NCBI RefSeq assembly: GCF_005280195.1
Contig: NZ_SZPR01000010.1
Location: forward strand, 433,888 to 497,887
Direction of reading: 5' to 3'
Length of the DNA stretch: 64,000 bases
Source: Streptomyces galbus
Lineage (GTDB): Bacteria > Actinomycetota > Actinomycetes > Streptomycetales > Streptomycetaceae
Positions within the stretch are counted from its first letter, which is position 1, and every line of letters begins with the position of its first letter. Below are positions 15,395-24,064 of this stretch, piece after piece. Position numbers and translations under genes: made by a program. The notes below the pieces were generated by a model. It was not told the origin of the DNA. It saw nothing but the letters and a program-made list of their open reading frames with translations, and did no database searches.

Positions 15395-16780
15395 ATGCCC
15401 ATCGCGACGGTCAACCCGGCGAACGGCGAGACGATCAAGACGTACGAGCCGATGGACGAGGAGGAGCTGGAGCGCAGGCTCCAGCTGGCCGAGGCCACGT
15501 TCCGCACGTACCGCACGACGTCGTTCGCCGAGCGGGCCGCGCTGCTGGAGCGGGCCGCCGACCTGCTCGACGAGGACCAGGCGGACATCGGACGGGTGAT
15601 GACCACCGAGATGGGCAAGCCGGTCAAGCAGGCCCGCGCGGAGGCGGCCAAGTGCGCGAAGGCGATGCGCTGGTACGCCGCGCACGCCGAGGCGCTGCTC
15701 GCCGACGAGGAGCCGGACCCCTCCGACGTGACCGACTCCGGCGCCTCCCGGGCCGTGGTGCGCTACCGGCCGCTGGGCCCGGTGCTCGCGGTGATGCCGT
15801 GGAACTTCCCGCTGTGGCAGGTGGTCCGGTTCGCCGCGCCGGCGCTGATGGCGGGGAACGTCGGCCTGCTCAAGCACGCGTCCAACGTGCCGCAGACCGC
15901 CCTGTACCTGGAGGACCTGTTCCACCGGGCGGGCTTCCCCGAGGGCTGCTTCCAGACGCTGCTGGTGGGCTCGGGCGCGATCGACGACATCCTGCGCGAC
16001 GAGCGGGTCAAGGCCGCGACGCTCACCGGCAGCGAGCCGGCCGGGCGGGCCGTGGCGTCCACCGCGGGCGAGATGATCAAGAAGACGGTGCTGGAGCTGG
16101 GCGGCAGCGACCCGTTCATCGTGATGCCGTCCGCCGACCTCGACCGCGCCGCGCAGGTCGCGGTCACCGCGCGCGTGCAGAACAACGGCCAGTCCTGCAT
16201 CGCCGCCAAGCGGTTCATCGTCCACGCGGACGTGTACGACGCGTTCGCCGAGCGGTTCGTCGCCGGGATGCGGGCGCTGACGGTGGGCGACCCGCTGGAC
16301 GAGGACACCGAGGTGGGGCCGCTGGCGAGCGAGCAGGGCCGGGACGACCTGGAGGAACTGGTCGACGACGCCCGGCGCGGCGGGGCGCGGGTGCTGTGCG
16401 GCGGCGAACGGCCCGACGGGCCGGGCTGGTACTACCCGCCGACCGTCGTCGCGGACGTCACCCGGGAGATGCGCATCCACCGCGAGGAGACGTTCGGGCC
16501 GGTCGCCACGCTGTACCGGGCCCGTGACCTGGACGAGGCGGTGCTCATCGCCAACGACTCGCTGTTCGGCCTGAGTTCGAACGTCTGGACGCGCGACGAG
16601 GCCGAGGTGGACCGCTTCGTGCGGGACCTGGAGGCCGGGGGCGTCTTCGTCAACGGCATGACGGCCTCGCACCCGGCACTGCCGTTCGGCGGGGTGAAGC
16701 GGTCGGGCTACGGGCGTGAGCTGTCCGGGCACGGAATCCGCGAGTTCTGCAACATCACCACGGTCTGGCACGGTGCGTGA
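15395..16780 (+). CDS. gabD: NADP-dependent succinate-semialdehyde dehydrogenase
   Basis: This 461-residue aldehyde dehydrogenase has VLAVMPWNFPLWQ (residues 130-142), the general base Glu234 in LELGGSDP and the nucleophile Cys268 in NNGQSCIAAKR, with substrate loop ETFGPV near 370. The length and LKHASNVPQTALYLEDLF stretch fit the short succinate-semialdehyde dehydrogenase group. It would oxidise succinate semialdehyde to succinate in 4-aminobutyrate breakdown. The start follows AGGAGG at a normal distance. No aminotransferase gene for 4-aminobutyrate is adjacent, so the exact aldehyde is uncertain. Confidence 0.85.
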   Translation: MPIATVNPANGETIKTYEPMDEEELERRLQLAEATFRTYRTTSFAERAALLERAADLLDEDQADIGRVMTTEMGKPVKQARAEAAKCAKAMRWYAAHAEALLADEEPDPSDVTDSGASRAVVRYRPLGPVLAVMPWNFPLWQVVRFAAPALMAGNVGLLKHASNVPQTALYLEDLFHRAGFPEGCFQTLLVGSGAIDDILRDERVKAATLTGSEPAGRAVASTAGEMIKKTVLELGGSDPFIVMPSADLDRAAQVAVTARVQNNGQSCIAAKRFIVHADVYDAFAERFVAGMRALTVGDPLDEDTEVGPLASEQGRDDLEELVDDARRGGARVLCGGERPDGPGWYYPPTVVADVTREMRIHREETFGPVATLYRARDLDEAVLIANDSLFGLSSNVWTRDEAEVDRFVRDLEAGGVFVNGMTASHPALPFGGVKRSGYGRELSGHGIREFCNITTVWHGA

Positions 16781-16792
16781 CGGTTCCGCGGC

Positions 16793-16798
16793 TACGAT
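16793..16798 (+). promoter_or_regulatory. -10-like TACGAT placing the start for a leaderless transcript
   Basis: TACGAT is separated by 7 bases from the GTG start of the following small gene, and no ribosome-binding site is present. This is the geometry of leaderless Streptomyces genes. Confidence 0.45.
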
Positions 16799-16805
16799 CC
16801 GCTGT

Positions 16806-17039
16806 GTGAACCGCGAAGTGACTCTCCCCCTGATCGTCGACGACCACGGCACCCTGCAGGTGGCCGCGGCCGACGTGAGCAAGCTGTTGCGGACGGTGGG
16901 TGCGCGGTGGGTCCGGCTCGTCGAGGCCGGGGAGGACCTGGACGAGGACACGGTGGCCGCGCTGGCCATCGAACTGGCGAAGCTGGCCGACCGGATCGAC
17001 GTGGCGTGCATCGCGCACAGCAGCGGCGGCGCGCCCTGA
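16806..17039 (+). CDS. Small conserved Streptomyces protein, DUF6213-like
   Basis: The 77-residue cytoplasmic protein (NREVTLPLIVDDHGTLQVAA...) resembles a family I recall as DUF6213, restricted to Streptomyces and of unknown function. It has a short beta-rich N-terminus, a central DVSKLLRTVGARWVRLVEAG segment and a helical AIELAKLADRIDVACI end. The start is GTG with no Shine-Dalgarno and a -10-like TACGAT 7 bases upstream, so translation is probably leaderless. It follows the aldehyde dehydrogenase by 25 bases but seems to have its own promoter. Confidence 0.7.
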   Translation: MNREVTLPLIVDDHGTLQVAAADVSKLLRTVGARWVRLVEAGEDLDEDTVAALAIELAKLADRIDVACIAHSSGGAP

Positions 17040-17075
17040 TCCACCGGGCATCCGGCCGGCAGCCCCTCCCCTACG

Positions 17076-17789
17076 TCACTTCACCTGGCCCGCGAAGATC
17101 GACGTCTCCGAGTCGAAGTCCGGTGCCACCTCGATCTGCAGGTACTTCTCCTTCTTGGGCAGTTCGCAGCCCCAGGTGAAGGAGAGGGACCGGCCGGCCA
17201 GGACGCTGGTGTCGGGGGTGCCGTCCAGCCCGTCGTCGAAGATCGAGTCGCTCTCCTTGCCCTCGTCGCCGTAGGCGCAGCTCACGGTCAGGGAGGTGGC
17301 GTCGAAGGTCTTGCCGGAGTTGTTGACGACCTTGATGGTGAACTTCGCGTAGGGCGTGTTCTCCGGGGACGCGTAGTCGTTGGAGACGCCGCGGGAGAAC
17401 TTGCTCAGGCTGATCTCCACGTCGTTGTCGTAGGCGACGGTGTCCGTCAGCGCGTAGGCGCCGTCGTCGGTGGCGTCGGCGGAGGGCTCGTCACCCGTGC
17501 CGGCGGTGTCCGCGCCGTCCGCCGTGTCCGCGGCGTCGGCGGTGTCCGCGTCCACGGCGGTCTCGGTCACGGTGACCGTGGGGGCGGCCTCGGGTCCGCC
17601 GTCGCCGGACGTGGTGACCAGCGCGGTGACGGCCGACGAGAGGATCGCCGCGCCCACGGCCGCGAGCGCCGCGACGAGGGCCGTCGGGGGTCTCTTCGGC
17701 GGCGGGGGCGGCGGCGGGAACAGCGGGCCGTACCCCGGCACGGTGGGCGGCGGTGGCGGCGGTGGCGGCGGTGTGAAGTCGTTGCTCAT
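17076..17789 (-). CDS. Membrane-anchored proline-rich protein with DUF4352-like domain
   Basis: This 237-residue protein has a cytoplasmic tail with two long proline runs (residues about 7-15 and 25-31), a single membrane helix (about 36-60, ALVAALAAVGAAILSSAVTALV), an Asp/Ala/Thr-rich linker (about 75-110) and an extracellular beta domain with one Cys pair (AYGDEG... and WGCELP). The outer domain looks like DUF4352/Telomeric-repeat-like immunoglobulin folds found in actinobacterial lipoproteins. The ATG is preceded by GGGGGG 4-5 bases upstream. Function is unknown; poly-proline tails often bind other proteins or mediate localisation. Confidence 0.75.
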   Translation of the reverse strand: MSNDFTPPPPPPPPPTVPGYGPLFPPPPPPPKRPPTALVAALAAVGAAILSSAVTALVTTSGDGGPEAAPTVTVTETAVDADTADAADTADGADTAGTGDEPSADATDDGAYALTDTVAYDNDVEISLSKFSRGVSNDYASPENTPYAKFTIKVVNNSGKTFDATSLTVSCAYGDEGKESDSIFDDGLDGTPDTSVLAGRSLSFTWGCELPKKEKYLQIEVAPDFDSETSIFAGQVK

Positions 17790-17927
17790 GGTCCCCCCAG
17801 GGAAGTGCCGTCGATTCTGTGGAGAATCTGTTGAGAAGTGAATCATCCCTGCTGGGGGCGCCCTTGGGGAGGGGCGGGGTGCGTGGGGTCTCGGAACTGC
17901 TCCCGGGACCCCACGGGTGACGGTGCG

Positions 17928-19154
17928 TCAGCGGATCGGCATCCCCGACAGGGTGCGGGCGATGACCAGGCGCTGGATCTCGCTCGTGCCCTCGAAGATG
18001 GTGTAGATCGCGGCGTCGCGGTGCATGCGCTCCACCGGGTACTCGCGGGTGTAGCCGTTGCCGCCGAGGATCTGGACGGCCTGGGCGGTGACCTTCTTGG
18101 CGGTCTCGCTGGCGAACAGCTTCGACATGGAGCCCTCGGCCGCGGTGAACGGCTTGCCGTTGACGGCCATCCAGGAGGCGCGCCACACCAGCAGGCGCGC
18201 CGCGTCGATCTGGGTGCGCATGTCGGCGAGCTGGAAGGCCACGCCCTGGTTGTCGATGATCGGGCGGCCGAACTGCTCACGCGTCTTCGCGTAGTCGAGG
18301 GCGACCTCGTAGGCGGCGCGGGCGGTGCCGACGGCCATCGCGCCGACGGCCGGGCGGGACGCCTCGAAGGTGGCCATGGCCGCGTTCTTCACGCGCTCGC
18401 CGCCCGCCTTGGCCCGCTCGCGGGCCCGGGCCAGGCGCTCGTCCAGCTTCTCCTTGCCGCCCAGCAGGCAGGAGCCCGGCACGCGCACGTTGTCGAGGAT
18501 CACCTCGGCGGTGTGCGAGGCGCGGATGCCGTGCTTCTTGAACTTCTGGCCCTGGGCCAGACCGGGGGTGTTCGGCGGGACGATGAAGGACGCGTGGCCC
18601 TTGGAGCCCAGTTCGGGGTCGACGACGGCCACCACGACGTGCACGTTGGCGATGCCGCCGTTGGTCGCCCAGGTCTTCGTCCCGTTGAGGACCCACTCGT
18701 CCTTGGCCTCGTCGTAGACGGCGCGGGTGCGCATCGAGGAGACGTCGGAGCCGGCGTCGGGCTCGGAGGAGCAGAACGCGGCGACCTTCACGTCGTTGAC
18801 GTCGCCGTACATCTGCGGGATCCAGGTGCCGATCTGCTCCTCGGTGCCGTTGGCGAGGACGCCCACCGCGGCGAGGCCGGTGCCGACGATCGACAGCGCG
18901 ATGCCCGCGTCACCCCAGAACAGCTCCTCCATGGCCATCGGGATGCCGAGGCCGGTGGCGTCGAAGTACTGCTGGGCGTAGAAGTCCAGGGAGTAGATGC
19001 CGACCTTCGCGGCCTCCTGGATGACCGGCCAGGGGGTCTCCTCGCGCTCGTCCCACTCGGCGGCCGCGGGGCGGATCACGTCGGCGGCGAACCCGTGGAG
19101 CCAGTCGCGGACCTCCTTCTGTTCGTCGTTGAGCTCCATGGTGAACTCGGCCAT
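17928..19154 (-). CDS. Acyl-CoA dehydrogenase (408 residues)
   Basis: The protein is a complete acyl-CoA dehydrogenase: helical N-domain, FAD/acyl binding motif [19 protein letters not shown] (about residues 131-149) and [19 protein letters not shown], then a C-domain with [21 protein letters not shown] and the catalytic-site segment [17 protein letters not shown], where the Glu in FEGTSE is in the usual place for short/medium-chain enzymes. ATG is preceded by GGAGGGG. It is divergent from a TetR regulator gene, and a perfect 19-base operator lies between them, so it is probably repressed by that regulator and induced by an acyl-CoA. Confidence 0.92.
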   Translation of the reverse strand: MAEFTMELNDEQKEVRDWLHGFAADVIRPAAAEWDEREETPWPVIQEAAKVGIYSLDFYAQQYFDATGLGIPMAMEELFWGDAGIALSIVGTGLAAVGVLANGTEEQIGTWIPQMYGDVNDVKVAAFCSSEPDAGSDVSSMRTRAVYDEAKDEWVLNGTKTWATNGGIANVHVVVAVVDPELGSKGHASFIVPPNTPGLAQGQKFKKHGIRASHTAEVILDNVRVPGSCLLGGKEKLDERLARARERAKAGGERVKNAAMATFEASRPAVGAMAVGTARAAYEVALDYAKTREQFGRPIIDNQGVAFQLADMRTQIDAARLLVWRASWMAVNGKPFTAAEGSMSKLFASETAKKVTAQAVQILGGNGYTREYPVERMHRDAAIYTIFEGTSEIQRLVIARTLSGMPIR

Positions 19155-19181
19155 GTCCCCTCCAGCGGCGGCGCACGTGCG

Positions 19182-19200
19182 GTGTTACTTACGGTAACAC
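19182..19200. promoter_or_regulatory. TetR operator GTGTTACTTACGGTAACAC
   Basis: Perfect 7-base arms GTGTTAC / GTAACAC flank a 5-base centre in the gap between the acyl-CoA dehydrogenase and the TetR gene. A half-site TGTTACC follows at 19206. The size and symmetry are typical of TetR-family fatty-acid regulators. Confidence 0.8.
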
Positions 19201-19328
19201 GCAGTCTGTTACCCACCAGTAGGAAAAGTCAACTCCTGATGACGGCCCGGCAGCCCGTTCGATGTCGGGGCACGCCCGGGTGTTAGTTTGCGCAGGCGTC
19301 ACCGAATCAGCACGGGTGGGGAGAGCAG

Positions 19329-19985
19329 ATGGACACCACACAGCGGACCGAGCAGCAGCGGTCCGCCGACCGCCGCCGGCGCGAGCTGCTGGAGGCCGCC
19401 GACCGGGTGGTGCTCCGCGACGGACCGCAGGCCTCGATGAACGCCATCGCCGCGGAAGCCGGCATCACCAAGCCGATCCTGTACCGCCACTTCGGCGACA
19501 AGGGCGGGCTCTACGCCGCCCTCGCCAAGCGGCACACCGACGCGCTCCTCGCCTCCCTGCGGGCCGCGCTGGACGCCCCGGCGGACCGGCGCGAGCGCGT
19601 GGAGGCCACCTTGGACACCTACCTCGCGGCGATCGAGGCCCGGCCGCAGGTCTACCGGTTCCTCATGCATCCGGCGGAGGGGTCCCAGAGCGGCGACCAG
19701 AGCGCGGACCAGGGCTTCGACGTCGGCAAGCACTCGGCCCCGCTGCTGCGGCGGATGGGCGAGGAACTGGCCACGGTCATCGAGGAGCGGCTCGACCTCG
19801 GACCCGGCACCCAGCAGCTCGCCCGGGTCTGGGGGCACGGCATCGTCGGCATGATGCACGCCGCCGGGGACTGGTGGTTGGGCGAACGGCCCTGCACCCG
19901 CGCCGAACTGGTCCGCGGCCTCGCCGACCTGCTGTGGGGCCGGCTCGCCGCCGCCGGGGACAAGGTCGGCGGACCGGGCTTCTGA
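19329..19985 (+). CDS. TetR-family transcriptional regulator
   Basis: The 218-residue protein has an N-terminal helix-turn-helix (about residues 15-65) with SMNAIAAEAGITKPILYRHFGDKGGLYAAL, diagnostic of TetR. The remaining all-helical domain (about 70-210) would bind an effector. It is divergent from an acyl-CoA dehydrogenase gene with a perfect inverted repeat between them, implying control of that gene and itself in response to an acyl-CoA or fatty acid. No clear Shine-Dalgarno (GGGGAGAGCAG is nearest) precedes the ATG. It is convergent with peptide deformylase. Confidence 0.9.
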   Translation: MDTTQRTEQQRSADRRRRELLEAADRVVLRDGPQASMNAIAAEAGITKPILYRHFGDKGGLYAALAKRHTDALLASLRAALDAPADRRERVEATLDTYLAAIEARPQVYRFLMHPAEGSQSGDQSADQGFDVGKHSAPLLRRMGEELATVIEERLDLGPGTQQLARVWGHGIVGMMHAAGDWWLGERPCTRAELVRGLADLLWGRLAAAGDKVGGPGF

Positions 19986-20007
19986 CCGCCGGTGCGCGCG
20001 GGCGGTC
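19984..20007. terminator. Bidirectional terminator between tetR and def
   Basis: Arms GACCGCC and GGCGGTC flank 10 bases, starting in the TetR stop codon and ending before the deformylase stop. Confidence 0.45.
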
Positions 20008-20017
20008 CGGCGCCCGG

Positions 20018-20557
20018 TCACCGGCTCCAGGACGCCCGGGCCACCTGCCGCGCCAGCCTGCGCCGGCGCCAGCCCGTCAGGCGGTCCGCGTACACCGTGC
20101 CCTCCAGGTGGTCCGTCTCGTGCTGCAGGCACCGGGCGAAGAACCCCGTCCCGTGCACGGTCACCGGCTCCCCCGTCACCGTGCGGCCCTCGACCACCGC
20201 GTGGTCGTAGCGCTCGGTGCCCGCCTCGAGGCCCGGCAGGGACAGACAGCCCTCGGGGCCGCGGAGCACCACGCCGTCGGCCTCCACCAGGCGCGGGTTG
20301 ACCACGTGGCCGACGTGGCGGACCTCGTCGTCGTCCGGGCAGTCGTACACGAACACCCGCCGGGAGTCCCCCACCTGGTTGGCCGCCAGGCCCACCCCGC
20401 GCGCCGCATACATCGTCGCGAACAAATCCTCCACAAAGGACGCCAGTTCCGGGCCGAAGTCCGTGACATCCTTGCAGGGCTCGTGCAGCACCGGGTTGCC
20501 GAGCAGGGTGAGGGGCCGGACGCGCCCGCGGGCGCCCGGGATCGAGCCGTGTCGCAT
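20018..20557 (-). CDS. def: Peptide deformylase
   Basis: The 179-residue enzyme removes the formyl group from nascent N-terminal methionine. All three motifs are present: GVGLAANQ (residues 54-61), EGCLS with metal ligand Cys104, and HETDH (146-150) with the catalytic Glu and two His ligands. An upstream in-frame extension exists but is Arg/Ala-rich and unlike the family. The ATG has no Shine-Dalgarno; a TACCCT hexamer lies 7 bases upstream, so the transcript may be leaderless. Streptomycetes carry several def copies, so this may be a secondary one. It is divergent from the murT-gatD pair. Confidence 0.93.
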   Translation of the reverse strand: MRHGSIPGARGRVRPLTLLGNPVLHEPCKDVTDFGPELASFVEDLFATMYAARGVGLAANQVGDSRRVFVYDCPDDDEVRHVGHVVNPRLVEADGVVLRGPEGCLSLPGLEAGTERYDHAVVEGRTVTGEPVTVHGTGFFARCLQHETDHLEGTVYADRLTGWRRRRLARQVARASWSR

Positions 20558-20745
20558 GGCGGCAAGGGTACGGCCCCGCTCCCGGGCACCGGCCCGCCCC
20601 CGCCGCGCAGGCGCGGGCCGGGATTCGGGAGTGCGCAGCGATCTCGATAGGCTGACCACCACCACGGTGCCGTCAGGCTCGCAGTCTGTCGGAATGGTCA
20701 GGCACACCCTGAGCGCGGCGCGTACGCAAGGAGGATCGAGAACTG

Positions 20746-21984
20746 ATGGCAGGCAACTCGGACCCGCTCTCGCCGCGGGCCAAGCTGGCCGTGACCGCGG
20801 GCAAGGCGGTCGCGGCGGCGTCCCGTGCCGCCGGACGCGGCAGCGGTTCGGTGATCGGCGGCCGGGTGGCGCTGAAACTCGACCCCGACCTCCTCGCCCG
20901 CCTCGCCCAGAACCTGGACGTCGTCCTGGTCTCGGCGACCAACGGCAAGACCACGACCACCCGGCTCATCGCCGAGGCGCTGGGCGCCGCGGGGCCGGTC
21001 GTCTCCAACGCCCTCGGCGCCAACATGCCGGCCGGCATCACCTCGGCGCTGGCGGGCGGCTCGGAGGCCCGGTACGGCGTGATCGAGGTCGACGAGAAGT
21101 ACCTCGCCGGTGTCGCCCGCGACACCGACCCCAAGTGCATCGCCCTGCTCAACCTCTCGCGCGACCAGCTCGACCGCGCCGCCGAGACCCGGATGCTCGC
21201 CGAGAACTGGCGCGAGGGACTCGCCGGCTCCAAGGCCGTGATCGTGGCCAACGCCGACGACCCGCTGGTCGTGTGGGCCGCGTCCTCCTCCCCCAACGTG
21301 GTGTGGGTGGCCGCCGGGCAGATGTGGAAGGACGACGCCTGGTCCTGCCCGTCCTGCGGCGGCGTCATGCAGCGCCCCGGCGAGGACTGGTTCTGCGGCG
21401 AGTGCGGTTTCCGCCGGCCGACCCCGAGCTGGGCCCTGTCCGGCGACCACGTCCTCGACCCGCACGGCTCGGCCTGGCCGATCCACCTCCAGCTCCCGGG
21501 CCGCGCCAACAAGGCCAACGCCGCCTCCTCCGCCGCCGTCGCCGCCGTGTTCGGGGTGCCGCCGCAGGTGGCCCTGGAGCGGATGTACCAGGTGCAGGCC
21601 GTCGCCGGCCGCTACGACGTGGTGCAGTTCATGCAGCGCGACCTCCGGCTGCTGCTCGCGAAGAACCCGGCGGGCTGGCTCGAGACGTTCAGCCTGATCG
21701 ACCCCCCGCCCACCCCGGTGATCCTCTCCGTCAACGCCCGCGGCGCCGACGGCACCGACACCTCCTGGCTGTGGGACGTGGACTACACCCGGCTGACCGG
21801 CCACCCGATCTGCGTGATCGGCGACCGCAAGCTGGACCTCGCGGTGCGCCTGGAGGTGGCCAACCAGCACTTCCAGGTCTGCGAGGACCTCGACGAGGCC
21901 GTGCGCGCCGCCCCGCCCGGGCGGATCGAGGTCATCGCGAACTACACCGCCTTCCAGGACCTGCGCCGCCGCGTCGGCAACTGA
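20746..21984 (+). CDS. murT: Lipid II isoglutaminyl synthase, ligase subunit MurT
   Basis: The 412-residue Mur-ligase-like protein has the ATP loop SATNGKTTTT (residues 63-72), a Cys4 zinc-ribbon insertion (CPSC 201-204 and CGEC 217-220) characteristic of MurT, and the C-terminal DUF1727 domain. With GatD, encoded 16 bases downstream, it amidates the alpha-carboxyl of D-glutamate in lipid II, a step needed for peptidoglycan crosslinking. The ATG follows AGGAGG at good distance. Neighbouring gatD confirms the assignment. Confidence 0.95.
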   Translation: MAGNSDPLSPRAKLAVTAGKAVAAASRAAGRGSGSVIGGRVALKLDPDLLARLAQNLDVVLVSATNGKTTTTRLIAEALGAAGPVVSNALGANMPAGITSALAGGSEARYGVIEVDEKYLAGVARDTDPKCIALLNLSRDQLDRAAETRMLAENWREGLAGSKAVIVANADDPLVVWAASSSPNVVWVAAGQMWKDDAWSCPSCGGVMQRPGEDWFCGECGFRRPTPSWALSGDHVLDPHGSAWPIHLQLPGRANKANAASSAAVAAVFGVPPQVALERMYQVQAVAGRYDVVQFMQRDLRLLLAKNPAGWLETFSLIDPPPTPVILSVNARGADGTDTSWLWDVDYTRLTGHPICVIGDRKLDLAVRLEVANQHFQVCEDLDEAVRAAPPGRIEVIANYTAFQDLRRRVGN

Positions 21985-22000
21985 CACACAGGGGACTTTT

Positions 22001-22729
22001 GTGAGCGACAACAGCCTGCGGGTCGTCTGGGTCTACCCGGACCTGCTCAGCACCTACGGCGACCAGGGCAACGTCCTGGTCGTGGAGCGCCGGGCGCGCC
22101 AGCGCGGCCTCGACGTGGCCCGGCTCGACGTGCGCAGCGACCAGCCGATCCCCACCTCGGGCGACATCTACCTGATCGGCGGCGGCGAGGACCGCCCGCA
22201 GCGGCTCGCGGCCGAGCGGCTGCTGCGCGACGGGCACCTGTTCCAGGCGGTGAACAACGGCGCCATCGTGTTCGCGGTGTGCGCCGGCTACCAGATCCTC
22301 GGCCACGAGTTCGTCAACGACCTCGGCCAGCGCCAGCCCGGCCTCGGCCTGCTCGACGTGACCACCGTGCGCGGCACCGGCGAGCGCTGCGTGGGCGACG
22401 TGCTCGCGGACATCGACGCCCCGCTCGGCCTGCCGGCGCTGACCGGCTTCGAGAACCACCAGGGCATCACCCACCTCGGTCCGACGGCCCGCCCGCTGGC
22501 CCGGGTCCGCTTCGGCAAGGGCAACGGCACCGGCGACGGCACCGAGGGCGCGTACAACGACACCGTGTTCGGCACGTACATGCACGGCCCGGTGCTGGCC
22601 CGCAACCCGCAGATCGCGGACCTGATGCTGAAGCTGGCGCTCGACGTGAACGCGCTGCCGCCGACCGACGACCGCTGGTACGAGGCGCTGCGCACCGAGC
22701 GCATCGCGGCCGCCCAGCAGCCCGCCTGA
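22001..22729 (+). CDS. gatD: Lipid II isoglutaminyl synthase, glutaminase subunit GatD
   Basis: This 242-residue class I glutamine amidotransferase has the nucleophile Cys94 in FAVCAGYQILG and the catalytic His195 in GTYMHGPVL. It resembles CobB/CobQ amidotransferases but lies directly after murT, which makes it GatD; Cys94 is the same position as in S. aureus GatD. It releases ammonia from glutamine for MurT to amidate lipid II at the membrane. The GTG start has AGGGGA 7 bases upstream. The pair forms one transcription unit. Confidence 0.95.
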   Translation: MSDNSLRVVWVYPDLLSTYGDQGNVLVVERRARQRGLDVARLDVRSDQPIPTSGDIYLIGGGEDRPQRLAAERLLRDGHLFQAVNNGAIVFAVCAGYQILGHEFVNDLGQRQPGLGLLDVTTVRGTGERCVGDVLADIDAPLGLPALTGFENHQGITHLGPTARPLARVRFGKGNGTGDGTEGAYNDTVFGTYMHGPVLARNPQIADLMLKLALDVNALPPTDDRWYEALRTERIAAAQQPA

Positions 22730-22897
22730 CACCGGCCGCCCGAGCCCGTCTGACACCACGTCCGCACAGGTGAGCGGGGTCGTCCAGCAGGCGGACGGAC
22801 GCTACGGACAGGACCCCCGCTGCCGCTAGGGTGGCGGGGATCGAGCCGGACAGCGTGGTCCGGTCCTGTGCCCACGTTGAGAAGGTTGTTTCGGGCT

Positions 22898-23923
22898 ATG
22901 CGCATTGGTGTCCTCACGTCCGGCGGCGACTGCCCCGGCCTGAACGCCGTCATCCGGTCCGTCGTGCACCGCGCCGTCGTCGACCACGGCGACGAGGTCA
23001 TCGGCTTCCGGGACGGGTGGAAGGGCCTCCTGGAGTGCGACTACCTCAAGCTCGACCTCGACGCGGTGGGCGGCATCCTCGCCCGCGGCGGCACCATCCT
23101 CGGCTCCTCCCGGGTCCAGCCCTCGCACCTGCGGGACGGCGTGGAGCGGGCCAAGGGCCACCTGCAGGAGCTGGGTCTCGACGCGATCATCCCGATCGGC
23201 GGTGAGGGCACGCTGAAGGCGGCCCGCCTGATGTCGGACAGCGGGCTGCCCGTCGTGGGCGTGCCGAAGACCATCGACAACGACATCGCGGTCACCGACG
23301 TCACCTTCGGCTTCGACACGGCCGTCGGAGTGGCGACGGACGCGCTGGACCGCCTGAAGACGACCGCCGAGTCCCACCAGCGGGTGCTGGTCGTGGAGGT
23401 CATGGGCCGGCACACCGGCTGGATAGCGCTGCACTCCGGGATGGCGGCGGGCGCCCACGCGATCGTGGTGCCCGAGCGGCCCTTCGACATCGAGGAGCTG
23501 ACCCGGCGGGTCGGTGAGCGGTTCGAGGCGGGCAAGCGGTTCGCCATCGTGGTGGCCGCCGAGGGCGCCAAGCCGGCGCCCGGGTCCATGGACTTCGACG
23601 AGGGCGGCAAGGACATCTACGGCCACGAGCGGTTCGCCGGGATCGCCCGCCAGCTCTCCCTGGAGCTGGAGCAGCGGCTCGGCAAGGAGGCCCGGCCGGT
23701 CATCCTCGGGCACGTGCAGCGCGGCGGGACGCCGACGGCGTACGACCGGGTGCTGGCGACGCGGTTCGGCTGGCACGCGGTGGAGGCCGTGCACCGGGGC
23801 GACTTCGGGATGATGACGGCGCTGCGCGGGACGGACATCGTGATGGTGTCGCTGGCGGAGGCCGTCGAGACGCTGAAGACCGTGCCGGCGGAGCGGTACG
23901 CCGAGGCGGAGTGCGTGCTGTAG
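22898..23923 (+). CDS. pfkA: ATP-dependent 6-phosphofructokinase
   Basis: The 341-residue enzyme phosphorylates fructose 6-phosphate in glycolysis. It has TSGGDCPGLNA (residues 7-17), GGEGTLKAA (101-109) and the catalytic PKTIDND (123-129). Gly at position 104 of GGEGT (instead of Asp) indicates ATP rather than pyrophosphate as donor. Streptomyces have several paralogues; this chromosomal position fits the one near gatD. The ATG is used because the family starts MRIGVLTSGGD; a GAAGG sits about 14 bases upstream. A strong hairpin terminates it. Confidence 0.94.
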   Translation: MRIGVLTSGGDCPGLNAVIRSVVHRAVVDHGDEVIGFRDGWKGLLECDYLKLDLDAVGGILARGGTILGSSRVQPSHLRDGVERAKGHLQELGLDAIIPIGGEGTLKAARLMSDSGLPVVGVPKTIDNDIAVTDVTFGFDTAVGVATDALDRLKTTAESHQRVLVVEVMGRHTGWIALHSGMAAGAHAIVVPERPFDIEELTRRVGERFEAGKRFAIVVAAEGAKPAPGSMDFDEGGKDIYGHERFAGIARQLSLELEQRLGKEARPVILGHVQRGGTPTAYDRVLATRFGWHAVEAVHRGDFGMMTALRGTDIVMVSLAEAVETLKTVPAERYAEAECVL

Positions 23924-23978
23924 CCGTCCGCCGGGGCACCGGGGCCGTCCCCGCGCCCCGGTCCCGCCCGGCTGTCGT

Positions 23979-24008
23979 GGCCCCCGGTCGAAGGTTCGGC
24001 CGGGGGCC
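23979..24008 (+). terminator. Terminator after pfkA
   Basis: Arms GGCCCCCGG / CCGGGGGCC (9 bp perfect) enclose a 12-base loop that itself can pair TCGAA with TTCGG. Confidence 0.7.
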
Positions 24009-24064
24009 GCTCTAGTCTTGGTCCGGACGTACTCGTACAACCCCCACGAAACAGGAGCCGGCCG

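Noticed and set aside
22898..23923. A pyrophosphate-dependent phosphofructokinase
   Set aside because: The donor loop is GGEGT with Gly at position 104, the ATP type; the pyrophosphate enzymes have Asp there.
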